The notes below the pieces were generated by a model that was not told the origin of the DNA, searched no databases, and saw nothing but the letters and a program-made list of their open reading frames with translations. DNA of 64,000 nucleotides, taken from contig NC_134434.1 of assembly GCF_030867145.1 (NCBI RefSeq), positions 6,262,001 to 6,326,000 of the forward strand. Reading direction: 5' to 3'. A program made the translations under genes and the position numbers. The DNA comes from Opisthocomus hoazin. Taxonomy: Eukaryota; Chordata; Aves; Opisthocomiformes; Opisthocomidae. Positions 28,201 to 35,600 of this stretch are shown piece after piece. Numbering within the stretch: position 1 is the first letter of the stretch; each line of letters begins with the position of its first letter.

Positions 28201-31200
28201 AGGAGAGCCTAGGAGCAAAACGGGGGGAAAAAAGAACAGCAACCAGTCAAAGAATTCCCAGCCTCAATTCTTCACACACAGAAATAGCTAAAACGACCGT
28301 TCTTTAATATTCCAGCCAGCTGCACCAAAGGGCAGGCTTTCAACAGAGCAAGAGCCCCGGAACAAAACGAGCCCTTGTAAACACCCCTGTAATTGTTCAA
28401 AGCATCAGAGCACACACACCAATACCCACGGCATCAAAACGATCAACAATTCGATGAGTCATGATTTTTTTTTTTTTTGTTTTGGAACTTGCATCATTAA
28501 TTCCCTGGTATAATCAAAAGAGGGTAACTGAGCAGTAGGTTTCAATAATTAAAGAAATTCTATTTAATATTTAATACAGTAGTCGTTCCAGGAGCTGGGC
28601 AGGGTAATAAAATCCTTTTCTTTTTAAAAACAGAGCTGCAAGCCTGCGAGCAATTCTGACCTGAGGAAACAAGGGCGGTTTGCATACAGGTAGTAAAGAA
28701 ATGACACATTTTCTGCATCAACAAGTTTCTGAGTCCTATTTAGGGGCTGATCAAAGCGGCATTAGCGCGTGCCTTTGCAGATCGCTCCCATTTCACACCG
28801 GGAAAAGTAAAATGATTTTCTCCAGGCCGGAGATGCTCAGCGCTGACGTGCGAGCAGGGACAGCAGACCAATGCTGCCAGTGAAGGACTCAACTAAATAA
28901 GCTTCGTCCCCAAGGACGTGCCGCAATCAAGCAGAACCGACTGTCAGAAAAGAGCCTGGGTGTGGAAATAAAACAAAAGCAACCAGGAAAAAAAAATAAA
29001 AAAAAATCACCCAGACAGCCCCAGCTGGCTGCTGCGGTGCAGCAGGGAAAGATGCTAAAAAGCCGTCAGCCGCTGCGGCGAAGGGCAAAGCCAAACCCAC
29101 GGTTATCTCTGCAGCTGTCAATGATTTAAATTGGTACATCCTCTCATTTGGGAAAAAAACCCCATTATATTGCACAGAACAATTTCTGTCACGGTAAGGA
29201 AACAGATTAAAAGCTGTCGCTTAGATTGCTCTGTCATGTTAAAATTATAGAGTGAGATTCATTTAATTATGTGTCGGGCAAACTGCTGCTGAGCTCTGAA
29301 GAGAGACTGCAGGTTACCTGTGGAGCCTCCCAAAAGCAGCTACTGAGCCAAAAGTATTTAAAAAATACAAAAACAATCTTCCTAAAAATCTCACGCATCA
29401 TCACGTTTAACCCCTCCAAGTCCAGCACAACTTTACATGCATAAATGCAGCAGCATTACTCTGGTATTTACTTAATAATATATTCCTATTTTCATAATAA
29501 TGCAAGTATCTCTATGTTAGATTTTACAGAGTATCTCACTTCTATGCCGCTTTCAGTTAATCAGACTGAAAATAATTTTAAAAATGGAGAATGGGATAGA
29601 AGAGTTTTTCTAAAAGCATTATTTCTTAATATTTCTTTCTATATTCTGTATTTCTCTTATGAAGAACGGGTTATACCAAACCCTCACATACCAAAAGGCA
29701 GTGTCATGCAGTCCCAATATTTTTAAGAATTCCTTCAGCTTCCTCTCCTTCTCCGCCACAATATGAATTGCCAAATAATACCCAAAGGGTGAGAAAGCGA
29801 TCACCAGGTAAATCAAAATGATGGCACGAGGAAAATTATCTATTTCCACCACTGCAGCCTCTCCCATGACCACTGCTCTCGTCAACTCCAGTTGTTCCCA
29901 GACCGATTGATTTGTCTTCAGCTGCAAGGCAGAGAAGGAAGAGTTATTTCTGCTAAGCCCCGTCCCACGCAGCGGCCCCGGCTCAGCCCGCTCTCCATCC
30001 CCGCTGACAGGAAGAGATCCGGAGCCCCTGAAACTTTAGAGTCCCCAAATCCCACTCCAAAGGCACGGGGATTGGAGAACATCTGCACATCTGGAGAGAA
30101 AATGAGCAATTTGGCAATTTCCATCACCTAAAAAGAGGAGACTCGAGCTCCCCGCGAGTGGCACAACGGAAGAGAAACAGAGAAAAGGGCATTGCTGACC
30201 AATACTGACAGCAAAATAGTACGGCGAAGTCTGACGATCCTTCTGCCACAGCATCCTAAATGGCGTTCTGGAGCGAGCACCGTCAAGCCTTCGCGTTTTG
30301 ATGATGGCTGGGGTTCATGGCTCGTGCTCGTTTGGACACAAACGAAGACAAATGTCCGCGTTCTTCAAACAGACAAGAACACTTCTGCACAAAATATGGC
30401 AAAACACCCACGAAATGCTCTACAGGCTCACTGGATTCAAGCTGATTTTTGATACGGCATTTTATGCAATTAATAGGCAACATCACGAAAACACTCCGAG
30501 CCAAGGCAGTCCACGGATTTGGTTTCATTAAGATATTTTTTGAGATTTACCTGTATAATTGCAGCATCGATGCAGGCTTGCAGAGCCGTAAACCCCGAGC
30601 TCCAGTACGTGACCGACTCGCACCCTTTCCGCAGGTTGGAGCAACTGGCTGCAGAACAACGCAAGGCATTTTAAATGGAAAAAAATGGAGTTACGGCTGT
30701 CCTAACTCCAACGTAACAACAGCGCAACTTGAGGTCATCCCCAGAAAGGGTGGAAAAAACTTCCAAAAAACCAATATATCCAACATCAGGCCACAAAAGA
30801 AAGAGAGGGAATGATTATGCAGTTTATCCCCTTATGGATATGTGTAAGAGCGTGCACATTTACCTCTCGATTCCATATAAATGGAGGACATGGCGATTGA
30901 GTCGGGAAACCTCAGCTGGTAGGACATGGCGTCAGTGAACACGACGCCCACGAAGTTGGAGGGTTTCGAAGCGCCAGCCTCTTGCAGCTCCTCTTCGCTT
31001 AAATACTCCTCCATGATGATGCCTGCGAGACGGAAGAAACCAGCGCATCGATTCAGGGATCAGCGCAGCAGGACGAAAAACTCCGCCACAGTTATAAAGA
31101 AGCATTGTGTTAATCATTAATGATTTATTCGGTTTTGGAGATATATACAGAAATGGATATAAGTGTCGCTCAGTAGCAGGGTGGGTAATTCAAGCTTATC

Positions 31201-33263
31201 CCCAGGTCTTCACCTTTTTCCCCCATTTTTTGCTGCGCCAAGAGCTTCTGTGCCCCAATCTTCTGCTGGCTACCCGAGAGTTTATCCTCTGGCACCGGCA
31301 CTTTGCAAGAAAGGCAGAATAAATCAGTGCAGAGGGCTAAACAAATGAAAAAAAAATGGTATTTTGCCACTGACTTCAGCAAGGATGGGAGGCAGATAGG
31401 CTGCAGAGGCAGAAAGTGGAGCTGTTTGCTCCAAGCAGCTGAGGGCACCCGTCAGGAAAACGCAGATGCTGGGCCAGGCTGTTTCTCCATGGCACCTTTG
31501 AAGCACACGTACCACAAGGAAAAGAATCAAAGATACCAAACTAAAAATATATCAGGGGGGTTTTGGAGAGATAAGTTCCCACTAGATGTGTGAGCTGTGT
31601 AGGCAAAGCACTTCAAAACAAAAAATAAAAAAAGAAAAGCAAAAATCGCTTTCAAAAGAAGAGGTGACAGAGTGATAATGGGAATCAGCAGCATTTAAAA
31701 AAAAAAAATTAAAATGTTGTTTTCATAATAACAGCGGGATAGAAAACACAACCTAAAATATCTGCGGGACAGCATCATCTCCTGAGTTTGCCCCAGGATG
31801 GCACAGGACTGATGTCAACCAGTCCTGAAGCTGTTCAAGGGCTTCTCATACTCTGCATTTCGGTCCTCCCAAAACCCCTCCTGCCACCACAGAACACTTG
31901 TTGGCTGCAAGAGGAGAATGGGAGCTGCTTTGAGATGGCACTGCCAGAATATTTGCCAAACAAGCATTAAAAAAAAAACAAACAAAAAATGCCTTCACAG
32001 TCTGTTCTCTATCTGCGATGGAAAATAAACGCGGCTTTCTATCGGCAGCAGTGACAGCGAGCTCCCTCTCCAAACACCGGCCACGGCGCAAGGCACCCCC
32101 GGGAAAGTGAAACGCTCGGGTTCTTAATACCCTCTTCGAAGTGATCGAAAGCCACTTTCTTCATGATTTCTCGCACCATCGGGGTTGGCGGTGTGTATCC
32201 GACGACGAAATTCACCAGCACGGACGCGTCCAGGGTGCCAAGGTTGGTGTTGGCCACCTCGCTGTATTTTCTGTGCGGATGCATCATGCTCATCAGGATG
32301 AGCCAAAACAAGAAAAAGAGTGGGAAAAGGACCTCCTGGGCAAAGACAGACAGGCATGTGAAAACGTCAAAGAACGGCTACAGAAACCAGAATTTCTGAA
32401 AGTTTAGCTTAGTTACACGAAGCTTACAGAAGAGACCGTGAGTCACAGAATCACAGAATGGTAGGGGTTGGAAGGGACCTCTGTGGGTCACCCAGCCCAA
32501 CCTCCTGCCCAAGCAGGGTCACCCACAGCAGGCTGCACAGCACCGCGTCCAGGCGGGTCTGGAATATCTCCAGAGAAGGAGACTCCACAGCCTCTCTGGG
32601 CAGCCTGGGCCAGTGCTCTGTCACCCTCAGAGGGAAGAAGTTCTTCCTCATCTTCACCTAAGAAGCCACTTTACGGGACAAAGGGATAATTCTACAGGCT
32701 TTAATTATCAGCAAATGGATGCTACATGGAAAGTAGCAAGACACAAACCATGGACCATTAAACAAGTCTAGCCAAGCATTCTACTCCTGCTTCTTCACCT
32801 CAAAATTCATCTTACAGTACCATACACATCACCTATGCACAGGGCTAAACTGTTAGAGAAGATAAAAATCTCTTGGAGAGGTCTAATCCTGCTATACTGC
32901 TCAGGTACAGGTGCAAATGGTGTTAAAAGTGTGCTAATATTGCAATATTAACTCAAGGGTATTTTCTGGATAATGCCTTACTCTCTCAGCATACAATTTC
33001 AAAATACCTTTTGAAAAAGCCTATTTTGACCCAAAATTCAGAGCGGACCTTGAAGCTTCAGAGGTGTAATCAAACCGAGCGCTGCCTCTGACCGAGGAGC
33101 CAGTTCAAGGCGGAATAACCGCGGGCGCGAGGCAGCGGCGAGCAGGCACGCCACTCACCTGGACGCTGCTTTTCTTCGTCCTGCACTTGATCAGACAGTT
33201 CTTGAACAGGAGAGCTTTGGTTTGTCGCCACACTCCTGCGTCTCTTGGAGCTGCCGGTGCCAT
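4118..33263 (-). CDS. ABCA5: ABCA5, ABC transporter A5, complete gene with 38 coding exons
   Basis: Full-length A-subfamily ABC transporter. The family member is described as an ATP-driven lipid/sterol exporter of lysosomal, late-endosomal and Golgi membranes. The spliced reading frame is 4947 nt (1648 residues), close to the roughly 1642 of the human protein, and all 37 junctions have GT/AG sites with matching phase. Order: TM1 at about 36-53, first lumenal loop about 54-220, six TM segments about 222-421, NBD1 with Walker A GHSGTGKT (517-524), CPQ Q-loop (Q566), LSGGQ (618-622), Walker B LLLDEP (D642, E643) and H674; then a second TM start at 869-888, a glycosylatable loop, more TM segments, and NBD2 with GPNGAGKS (1339-1346), Q1387, a degenerate signature LGVGL (1439-1443), D1463/E1464 and H1497. 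The C-terminus TQEDRVVF matches ABCA5, not ABCA6/8/9/10. No frameshift or internal stop was seen. The ABCA5 assignment rests on recalled human sequence and is very secure. Confidence 0.97.
4915..4970 (-). CDS. ABCA5: ABCA5 coding exon 37 (residues 1595-1613)
   Basis: 56-nt microexon, [18 protein letters not shown], the family motif that precedes VFVEL. Acceptor AACAG, donor ACAG|GTAGG. Confidence 0.95.
5034..5105 (+). mobile_element. CR1 LINE fragment, 3' end
   Basis: About 70 bp resembling the CR1 terminus (GGTTGGACTTGGTCTT, CTTTTCCAACC, ending ATTCTATAA). It is diverged and old, and lies in the ABCA5 intron between coding exons 36 and 37, antisense to the gene. Confidence 0.7.
5306..5385 (-). 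CDS. ABCA5: ABCA5 coding exon 36 (residues 1568-1595)
   Basis: [20 protein letters not shown] then FSKLEE, matching the human [17 protein letters not shown] segment. Acceptor TCTAG, donor GAAG|GTAAT. Confidence 0.95.
6319..6468 (-). CDS. ABCA5: ABCA5 coding exon 35 (residues 1518-1568)
   Basis: [20 protein letters not shown], then a diverged stretch with [20 protein letters not shown]. Post-NBD2 regulatory domain. Acceptor GGCAG, donor AAAG|GTGAA. Confidence 0.94.
6663..6782 (-). CDS. ABCA5: ABCA5 coding exon 34 (residues 1478-1518; H-loop of NBD2)
   Basis: [20 protein letters not shown] then [19 protein letters not shown], with the switch histidine H1497. Acceptor TGTAG, donor TCAG|GTACC. 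Confidence 0.96.
7180..7274 (-). CDS. ABCA5: ABCA5 coding exon 33 (residues 1447-1478; Walker B of NBD2)
   Basis: [20 protein letters not shown] then [11 protein letters not shown]. Walker B with D1463 and E1464. Acceptor CCCAG, donor TGTG|GTGAG. Confidence 0.96.
7359..7434 (-). CDS. ABCA5: ABCA5 coding exon 32 (residues 1421-1446; degenerate signature of NBD2)
   Basis: [20 protein letters not shown] then GLKRK. The usual LSGGQ position reads LGVGL. Acceptor CGCAG, donor CAAG|GTACG. Confidence 0.94.
7919..8000. repeat. TA-rich simple repeat beside the exon 31 donor
   Basis: About 80 bp of nearly pure A/T with TATA and TTAATA units, self-complementary over much of its length. It ends 12 bp from the first intron base after ABCA5 coding exon 31. 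Confidence 0.9.
8013..8188 (-). CDS. ABCA5: ABCA5 coding exon 31 (residues 1363-1421; Q-loop of NBD2)
   Basis: [20 protein letters not shown] holds the Q-loop Q1387, then [20 protein letters not shown]. Donor AACG|GTAAG lies 12 bp from an 80-bp TA-rich repeat. Confidence 0.96.
8348..8439 (-). CDS. ABCA5: ABCA5 coding exon 30 (residues 1332-1362; Walker A of NBD2)
   Basis: [20 protein letters not shown] carries Walker A GPNGAGKS (1339-1346), then [10 protein letters not shown]. Acceptor CTTAG, donor GCAG|GTAGG. Confidence 0.97.
8546..8663 (-). CDS. ABCA5: ABCA5 coding exon 29 (residues 1293-1332)
   Basis: Start of NBD2: [20 protein letters not shown], then [18 protein letters not shown]. Acceptor ACTAG, donor AAAG|GTTAG (weaker GTTAG consensus). 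Confidence 0.93.
8758..8884 (-). CDS. ABCA5: ABCA5 coding exon 28 (residues 1250-1292)
   Basis: Charged linker to NBD2: [20 protein letters not shown] then [15 protein letters not shown]. The acidic DEDVKAERL core is characteristic of ABCA5. Acceptor CTTAG, donor CGAG...GAG|GTAAT. Confidence 0.95.
9438..9529 (-). CDS. ABCA5: ABCA5 coding exon 27 (residues 1220-1250)
   Basis: Last TM ([12 protein letters not shown]), then the cytosolic turn [17 protein letters not shown]. Acceptor TTTAG, donor TCAG|GTGTG. Confidence 0.94.
10053..10127 (-). CDS. ABCA5: ABCA5 coding exon 26 (residues 1195-1219)
   Basis: 75-nt phase-0 exon, [20 protein letters not shown] then IAVIA, on the cytosolic side before the last TM. 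Acceptor GTCAG, donor AGCT|GTAAG. Confidence 0.93.
10635..10772 (-). CDS. ABCA5: ABCA5 coding exon 25 (residues 1149-1194)
   Basis: TM-rich exon: [20 protein letters not shown], then [16 protein letters not shown]. The acceptor was set at GTACAG|ACAGCC because only that choice keeps frame and matches the human length. Donor AAAG|GTGAG. Confidence 0.94.
11013..11126 (-). CDS. ABCA5: ABCA5 coding exon 24 (residues 1111-1148)
   Basis: [22 protein letters not shown] span, then [18 protein letters not shown]. Phase 0 at both ends. Acceptor TGCAG, donor AGTG|GTGAG. Confidence 0.95.
12049..12219 (-). CDS. ABCA5: ABCA5 coding exon 23 (residues 1054-1110)
   Basis: Coupling segment [20 protein letters not shown], then TM segments around [20 protein letters not shown] and KFLAV. 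Phase 0 at both ends. Donor CGTG|GTGAG. Confidence 0.95.
12599..12712 (-). CDS. ABCA5: ABCA5 coding exon 22 (residues 1016-1053)
   Basis: [20 protein letters not shown] then [18 protein letters not shown], entering the second membrane bundle. Phase 0 at both ends. Acceptor TTCAG, donor TAAG|GTAAA. Confidence 0.95.
13349..13486 (-). CDS. ABCA5: ABCA5 coding exon 21 (residues 970-1015)
   Basis: Second lumenal loop: [20 protein letters not shown], then [21 protein letters not shown] and NVT are possible N-glycosylation sites. Phase 0 at both ends. Donor CCAG|GTGAG. Confidence 0.95.
13529..13853 (+). mobile_element. CR1 LINE, 5'-truncated copy
   Basis: About 325 bp of CR1 3' end, from the ORF2 tail (AAATATCTGCAGGG) to a terminal ATTCTGTG octamer. 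It lies in the ABCA5 intron between coding exons 20 and 21, antisense to the gene. Confidence 0.95.
14739..14872 (-). CDS. ABCA5: ABCA5 coding exon 20 (residues 925-969)
   Basis: Second lumenal loop: [20 protein letters not shown] and [17 protein letters not shown]. Acceptor TCCAG, donor ACAG|GTAGG. Confidence 0.94.
15674..15843 (-). CDS. ABCA5: ABCA5 coding exon 19 (residues 868-925)
   Basis: First TM of the second half ([20 protein letters not shown]), then the second lumenal loop: [20 protein letters not shown] and LLLQNST, a possible glycosylation site. Acceptor TTCAG, donor ACAG|GTAGG. Confidence 0.95.
16028..16177. repeat. Composite local duplication containing a copied exon end
   Basis: 16028-16119 matches 16193-16284 (92 bp, 8 mismatches by eye), which includes the last 25 nt and donor of ABCA5 coding exon 18. 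The overlapping 16113-16177 matches 14947-15011 (65 bp, 7 mismatches), about 1.1 kb away. The intronic block is thus assembled from two nearby sources. Confidence 0.88.
16260..16461 (-). CDS. ABCA5: ABCA5 coding exon 18 (residues 801-868)
   Basis: Linker between NBD1 and the second TM unit: [51 protein letters not shown]. Donor TTAT|GTGAG. The last 25 nt and the donor are duplicated in the adjacent intron (see 16028-16177). Confidence 0.93.
17472..17591 (-). CDS. ABCA5: ABCA5 coding exon 17 (residues 761-801)
   Basis: [20 protein letters not shown] then [19 protein letters not shown], the TLEDVFLKL-type motif that closes the NBD1 unit in A-subfamily proteins. A CR1 copy begins 85 bp upstream in the gene. 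Donor GCAG|GTGGG. Confidence 0.96.
17677..17918 (+). mobile_element. CR1 LINE, 5'-truncated copy
   Basis: Begins in the ORF2 tail near AGGAAGTTCC and ends with two ATTCTGTG octamers. It lies 85 bp from ABCA5 coding exon 17 and antisense to it, so an open frame runs across both by chance. Confidence 0.95.
19350..19489 (-). CDS. ABCA5: ABCA5 coding exon 16 (residues 714-761)
   Basis: C-terminal regulatory part after NBD1: [20 protein letters not shown] and [11 protein letters not shown]. Acceptor CTTAG, donor GCAG|GTATC. Confidence 0.94.
19707..19797 (-). CDS. ABCA5: ABCA5 coding exon 15 (residues 684-714)
   Basis: End of the NBD1 core: [20 protein letters not shown] then SKWGIGYRL. Its acceptor TCTAG is preceded by a (GTTTT)n repeat that serves as the polypyrimidine tract. 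Confidence 0.95.
19801..19831. repeat. (AAAAC)n microsatellite at the exon 15 acceptor
   Basis: Four to five AAAAC units. On the ABCA5 strand it reads (GTTTT)n directly before TCTAG, so it forms the polypyrimidine tract of coding exon 15. Confidence 0.9.
19921..20625 (-). mobile_element. CR1 LINE, longest intronic copy, ORF2 tail open
   Basis: About 705 bp in the sense direction of ABCA5, in the intron between coding exons 14 and 15. The minus strand keeps an uninterrupted frame of about 231 codons with the CR1 ORF2 C-terminal motifs [29 protein letters not shown] and [20 protein letters not shown]. The frame stops inside the terminal octamer. A young-looking but 5'-truncated element. Confidence 0.96.
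20681..20819 (-). CDS. ABCA5: ABCA5 coding exon 14 (residues 638-684; Walker B and H-loop of NBD1)
   Basis: [20 protein letters not shown] gives Walker B with D642 and catalytic E643. STHFMDEAD supplies H674. Lies 55 bp from CR1 copy 19921-20625. Donor GCCG|GTGAG. Confidence 0.97.
21602..21721 (-). CDS. ABCA5: ABCA5 coding exon 13 (residues 598-637; signature of NBD1)
   Basis: [20 protein letters not shown] contains an intact ABC signature LSGGQ (618-622). Ends VLGDPK. 120 nt, phase 0 at both ends. Donor CAAG|GTGAG. Confidence 0.96.
22146..22321 (-). CDS. ABCA5: ABCA5 coding exon 12 (residues 539-597; Q-loop of NBD1)
   Basis: [11 protein letters not shown], then [19 protein letters not shown] with the Q-loop glutamine at 566, then the start of the helical subdomain ([16 protein letters not shown]). 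Donor AGAG|GTATG. Confidence 0.96.
22530..22640 (-). CDS. ABCA5: ABCA5 coding exon 11 (residues 502-539; Walker A of NBD1)
   Basis: [20 protein letters not shown] carries Walker A (GHSGTGKT, 517-524), followed by the LMNILCGL helix. Acceptor CCAG, donor GACG|GTGAG. Confidence 0.97.
23196..23254 (-). CDS. ABCA5: ABCA5 coding exon 10 (residues 482-502)
   Basis: 59-nt microexon at the start of NBD1. [19 protein letters not shown] contains the aromatic that stacks on ATP in this family. Acceptor TTCAG, donor AGAA|GTAAG. Confidence 0.94.
23255..24842. other. ABCA5 intron between coding exons 9 and 10, no feature seen
   Basis: About 1.6 kb without CR1, tandem repeat or recognisable exon. Moderately A-rich. 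Its ORFs are short and lack homology I can recognise. Confidence 0.6.
24843..25011 (-). CDS. ABCA5: ABCA5 coding exon 9 (residues 426-482)
   Basis: Cytosolic linker between the first TM domain and NBD1: [21 protein letters not shown] and [18 protein letters not shown]. Acceptor TCCAG, donor TCAG|GTACG. Confidence 0.95.
25965..26142 (+). mobile_element. CR1 LINE, short 3' copy
   Basis: About 178 bp from GAACAGGCTGCCCAGAGAGG to a degenerate octamer tail (CTGTGACTCTGGGATTCTG). Antisense to ABCA5, in the intron between coding exons 8 and 9. Confidence 0.92.
26242..26389 (-). CDS. ABCA5: ABCA5 coding exon 8 (residues 377-426)
   Basis: Lumenal turn [11 protein letters not shown], then the last TM of the first half ([19 protein letters not shown]) leading into QVIPG. 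Donor CCAG|GTACG. NLT is a possible N-glycosylation site. Confidence 0.95.
26736..26924 (-). CDS. ABCA5: ABCA5 coding exon 7 (residues 314-376)
   Basis: Encodes [21 protein letters not shown] and two further hydrophobic spans. 189 nt with phase 0 at both ends, so an exon skip would keep frame. Acceptor CTTAG, donor GCAG|GTAAA. Confidence 0.95.
26996..27464 (+). mobile_element. CR1 LINE, 5'-truncated copy
   Basis: About 469 bp of the ORF2 tail plus 3' end, ending CTGTGATTCTGTGA. The frame from 27090 stays open to the octamer. Antisense to ABCA5, between coding exons 6 and 7 and 72 bp from exon 7. Confidence 0.96.
28067..28208 (-). CDS. ABCA5: ABCA5 coding exon 6 (residues 266-313)
   Basis: Two membrane spans, one around [20 protein letters not shown] and one around [14 protein letters not shown]. 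Acceptor CCTAG, donor CTCA|GTAAG in phase 0. Confidence 0.95.
28209..29691. other. ABCA5 intron between coding exons 5 and 6, no feature seen
   Basis: About 1.5 kb, A/T-rich, with a T run near 28472-28480 but no CR1 or exon-like sequence recognised. Confidence 0.55.
29692..29921 (-). CDS. ABCA5: ABCA5 coding exon 5 (residues 190-266)
   Basis: Finishes the first lumenal loop ([12 protein letters not shown]), then TM2 ([19 protein letters not shown]) and the cytosolic coupling segment [18 protein letters not shown]. Donor TTTTG|GTATG splits the Trp codon. Confidence 0.96.
30551..30648 (-). CDS. ABCA5: ABCA5 coding exon 4 (residues 157-189)
   Basis: Lumenal-loop exon with [19 protein letters not shown], a hallmark ABCA5 segment. 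The stretch just before it ([10 protein letters not shown]) appears about three residues longer than in the human protein as I recall it. Donor ACAG|GTAAA. Confidence 0.94.
30864..31022 (-). CDS. ABCA5: ABCA5 coding exon 3 (residues 104-157)
   Basis: First lumenal loop. Carries the family motif [11 protein letters not shown] and ends SSIYMESR. Acceptor CGCAG, donor AGAG|GTAAA, phase 1 at both ends. Confidence 0.95.
32131..32335 (-). CDS. ABCA5: ABCA5 coding exon 2 (residues 36-104)
   Basis: Acceptor CCCAG, donor GAGG|GTATT. Encodes TM1 ([18 protein letters not shown]) followed by the start of the first lumenal loop, including the motif VGYTPPTP. Ends in phase 1. Confidence 0.95.
32443..32656 (-). 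mobile_element. CR1 LINE, short 3' copy
   Basis: About 214 bp starting with paired ATTCTGTG octamers (read on the minus strand) and truncated within the ORF2 tail. Sense orientation in the intron between ABCA5 coding exons 1 and 2, 107 bp before exon 2. Confidence 0.95.
33159..33263 (-). CDS. ABCA5: ABCA5 coding exon 1 (residues 1-35)
   Basis: Begins [15 protein letters not shown], aligning with the human N-terminus around the shared GVWRQT. The ATG has A at -3 and G at +4, and an in-frame TGA lies two codons upstream within the exon, which fixes the start. Donor CAG|GTGAG. Encodes the cytosolic N-terminus before TM1. Confidence 0.95.
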
Positions 33264-33280
33264 TTTTCAAGACTAGTTTG
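33264..33280 (-). other. ABCA5: ABCA5 5' UTR part of the first coding exon
   Basis: Seventeen untranslated bases precede the ATG. They follow a TTAAG acceptor with a long T tract on the minus strand (A-run at 33288-33302 on the plus strand). The short UTR implies at least one more noncoding exon upstream. Confidence 0.7.
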
Positions 33281-35469
33281 CTTAAGGAAAAAAAAAAAAA
33301 AAGCAAAACAACAAAACCCGAATCTATATTAAATGACAAAATAATTTAAAAAGCAAAAGCCAGGCAGTTGTAGCATTCAGTATCTCCTATCTTTATGATT
33401 TTATGTAAGTTTTTCATTTTCTTTTTTTCATATTTTAAATGCCTTCTGATATATATGCCAGATGCTGGTTACATTAAGAAATACTCATTTGAAGTAGGCA
33501 AGCTGGGCAGACTGGCTGGGAGAAGCCTCGGATGCCATCTGAGCAATCCTCCACCCAAAGGCAGGATCAGCTTTACGCAACCCCGCTAGACTCGAGCTAA
33601 CCTGGGCTTATTTTCATTTTGTGACAGATAAATTGCAAACCAATGTATTCACCTCCTAGCACCACTCCAGTGCCTGTCACAGGGGCTCAGGGCAGCCCGC
33701 CAGACCCACGCATCCGAAACCATCTCCTCCCAGGCAAACTGCTCAATCCTCCGCCAGCAACCCCTTCCCATTCTGGAGCAGATCTAACACTACTTATTTT
33801 CCTTTGCATTATTTTTTACCTTTTCATTAGGCCAGCTGCACAGTAACTAGTGCCGAACATAAGCTTTGGAGGAAAAAAAAAAAATTGAAAAAAAAATTGA
33901 AAATGCTCTCCCAGGAGGCAGCACCCTGTTCCACCAGCACCTACCTGGTGAGGGACGGCAGGACGGGGGACCTCCAGGTTCTTACCCCCGGTTTCGCCAC
34001 CAGCAAGCTGCCCGAGGTTCGGAGTCACTGGTCAGTCGACATCCCTCTCCGCTTCCTCACCTGCCAAGCCGAAACACAACCGTGAGCTGCTCCGCTGAGA
34101 CGGGTCCACAGGCAGCACCCCCTCCGCCAGTCCCACAGGTGAACACCCGAGCCAGCCCTCCACATTTCAGCCAAAACCCAGCGCAGATTTTAAGAATTTA
34201 TCCATTTTGCAGCTTTTACAGCTCCCAGGGCGTATTCAAAAAGCGGACCGATGGTTCTGGTGACCGCGCGCTCAGAGCAGCTCTGCGGCAGGACCTGGCT
34301 TCTCCATTCTCCGCTCGCCAACGCACAGCTCGCCGTGTTTAAACGCGGAGATCTATTTTCAGAGCGCCAACACGTGAGGTTGCTCAGATGTCAGCACCGC
34401 TGCCATGGGCTGAGCTTGAAGAGCTTCAAACTCACGAACGGACAGACCGCGCTGCTCCGAGGGGAATGAGACCGGACTGCGGAAACCATGTCCCTCTGAT
34501 CTCCACACTTTTATGAGGCTCACAAAGTTGTGGATGGAAATATTGCAACTTTTGGGCTCCAAGAGCTGTATGATCTGCACACACTAGCTACGAATCTTTG
34601 CAATGTTTGCCAGCGACGGTTCCATGAAGCTACTGACTGATTTCCTATAAACATGGGGTTTTGCCAGATGAACCCTCTCTTTATCTCCAGGCAGCTCTCG
34701 TGGTAATTATGCTGAGTTTGTCTTTACAATCACAAGGGAAAGAATCCTGAAGCTTATTTCAGCTGTAAGCTGGGATATCACAGCATGGAGGAGACAAGAA
34801 CTACAGCAGGGAGGTGAGGAGGGGAAAGGCACCCACAGGCACCCGAACCCCAGCTCCCCGCTACCCCTGGGTGCTGGGGTCCCTCCTGGGCACAGGACCT
34901 GCGGCAGACGGGGCTGAGCATCGCTGGAAGGGAAGCCTTGGGAGGAGGTCCCACCTAGAGCCTGGAGGGCTTCTGGTAAAAGCCCATTGAATCTCCTCAA
35001 AAAAAACAAACCAAAAATTTTTCCCTTTGATTAAAAAAATAAAAGACAAAACGCTTACACAACGCCCTACGCTGACAACTGATTCTTGCAGGAAAAAAGC
35101 ATACAACACCTCCGGATATTTTCAAGCAAGAAACGCTTCAAACTGACAGCAGAGCGGTTTAAAAATAATCAGGAGCAGCAGCTATTGCTTACGGGTCATA
35201 AAAAATAGCGTGATTCTCCCCTCCGCTCACAGCACGCCTTGTTCAGTGCTTGGACGTCCAGCGTTTGCTCGCGGGAGCAGGTTCCAAGAGCCCTTCCAAG
35301 AGGAGAAGCTCCACCGAGGTCCGTGCGGAACGCTCCACGACCGCGTTAAAGCGGCAAACCCTTCCCTCCGTCACACTTCTCTGCTTCATTGGGATCCAGA
35401 AAACCGGCAAAGCTGCTTCAGTCAGATTCAATCACTAATGCCAGTTACTGCTTCTGGAGTTATTTTCTA

Positions 35470-35600
35470 TCCAGTTATACAAAAACCAAACCTTCCACAT
35501 CTTCACCAGTTATAGAAAAACTCCAAACCAGTAATACTTCCACATCTTCACTGGTTACAAATACAAATCAACCCATAACACTTCCACATCTCCACTGGAA
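35470..35600. repeat. Three-copy tandem repeat, about 45 bp unit
   Basis: CTTCCACATCTTCAC recurs at 35492, 35538 and, with one change, 35581. The flanking AACCAGTAATA/ACCCATAACA sequence varies, so the copies are diverged. Confidence 0.75.
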
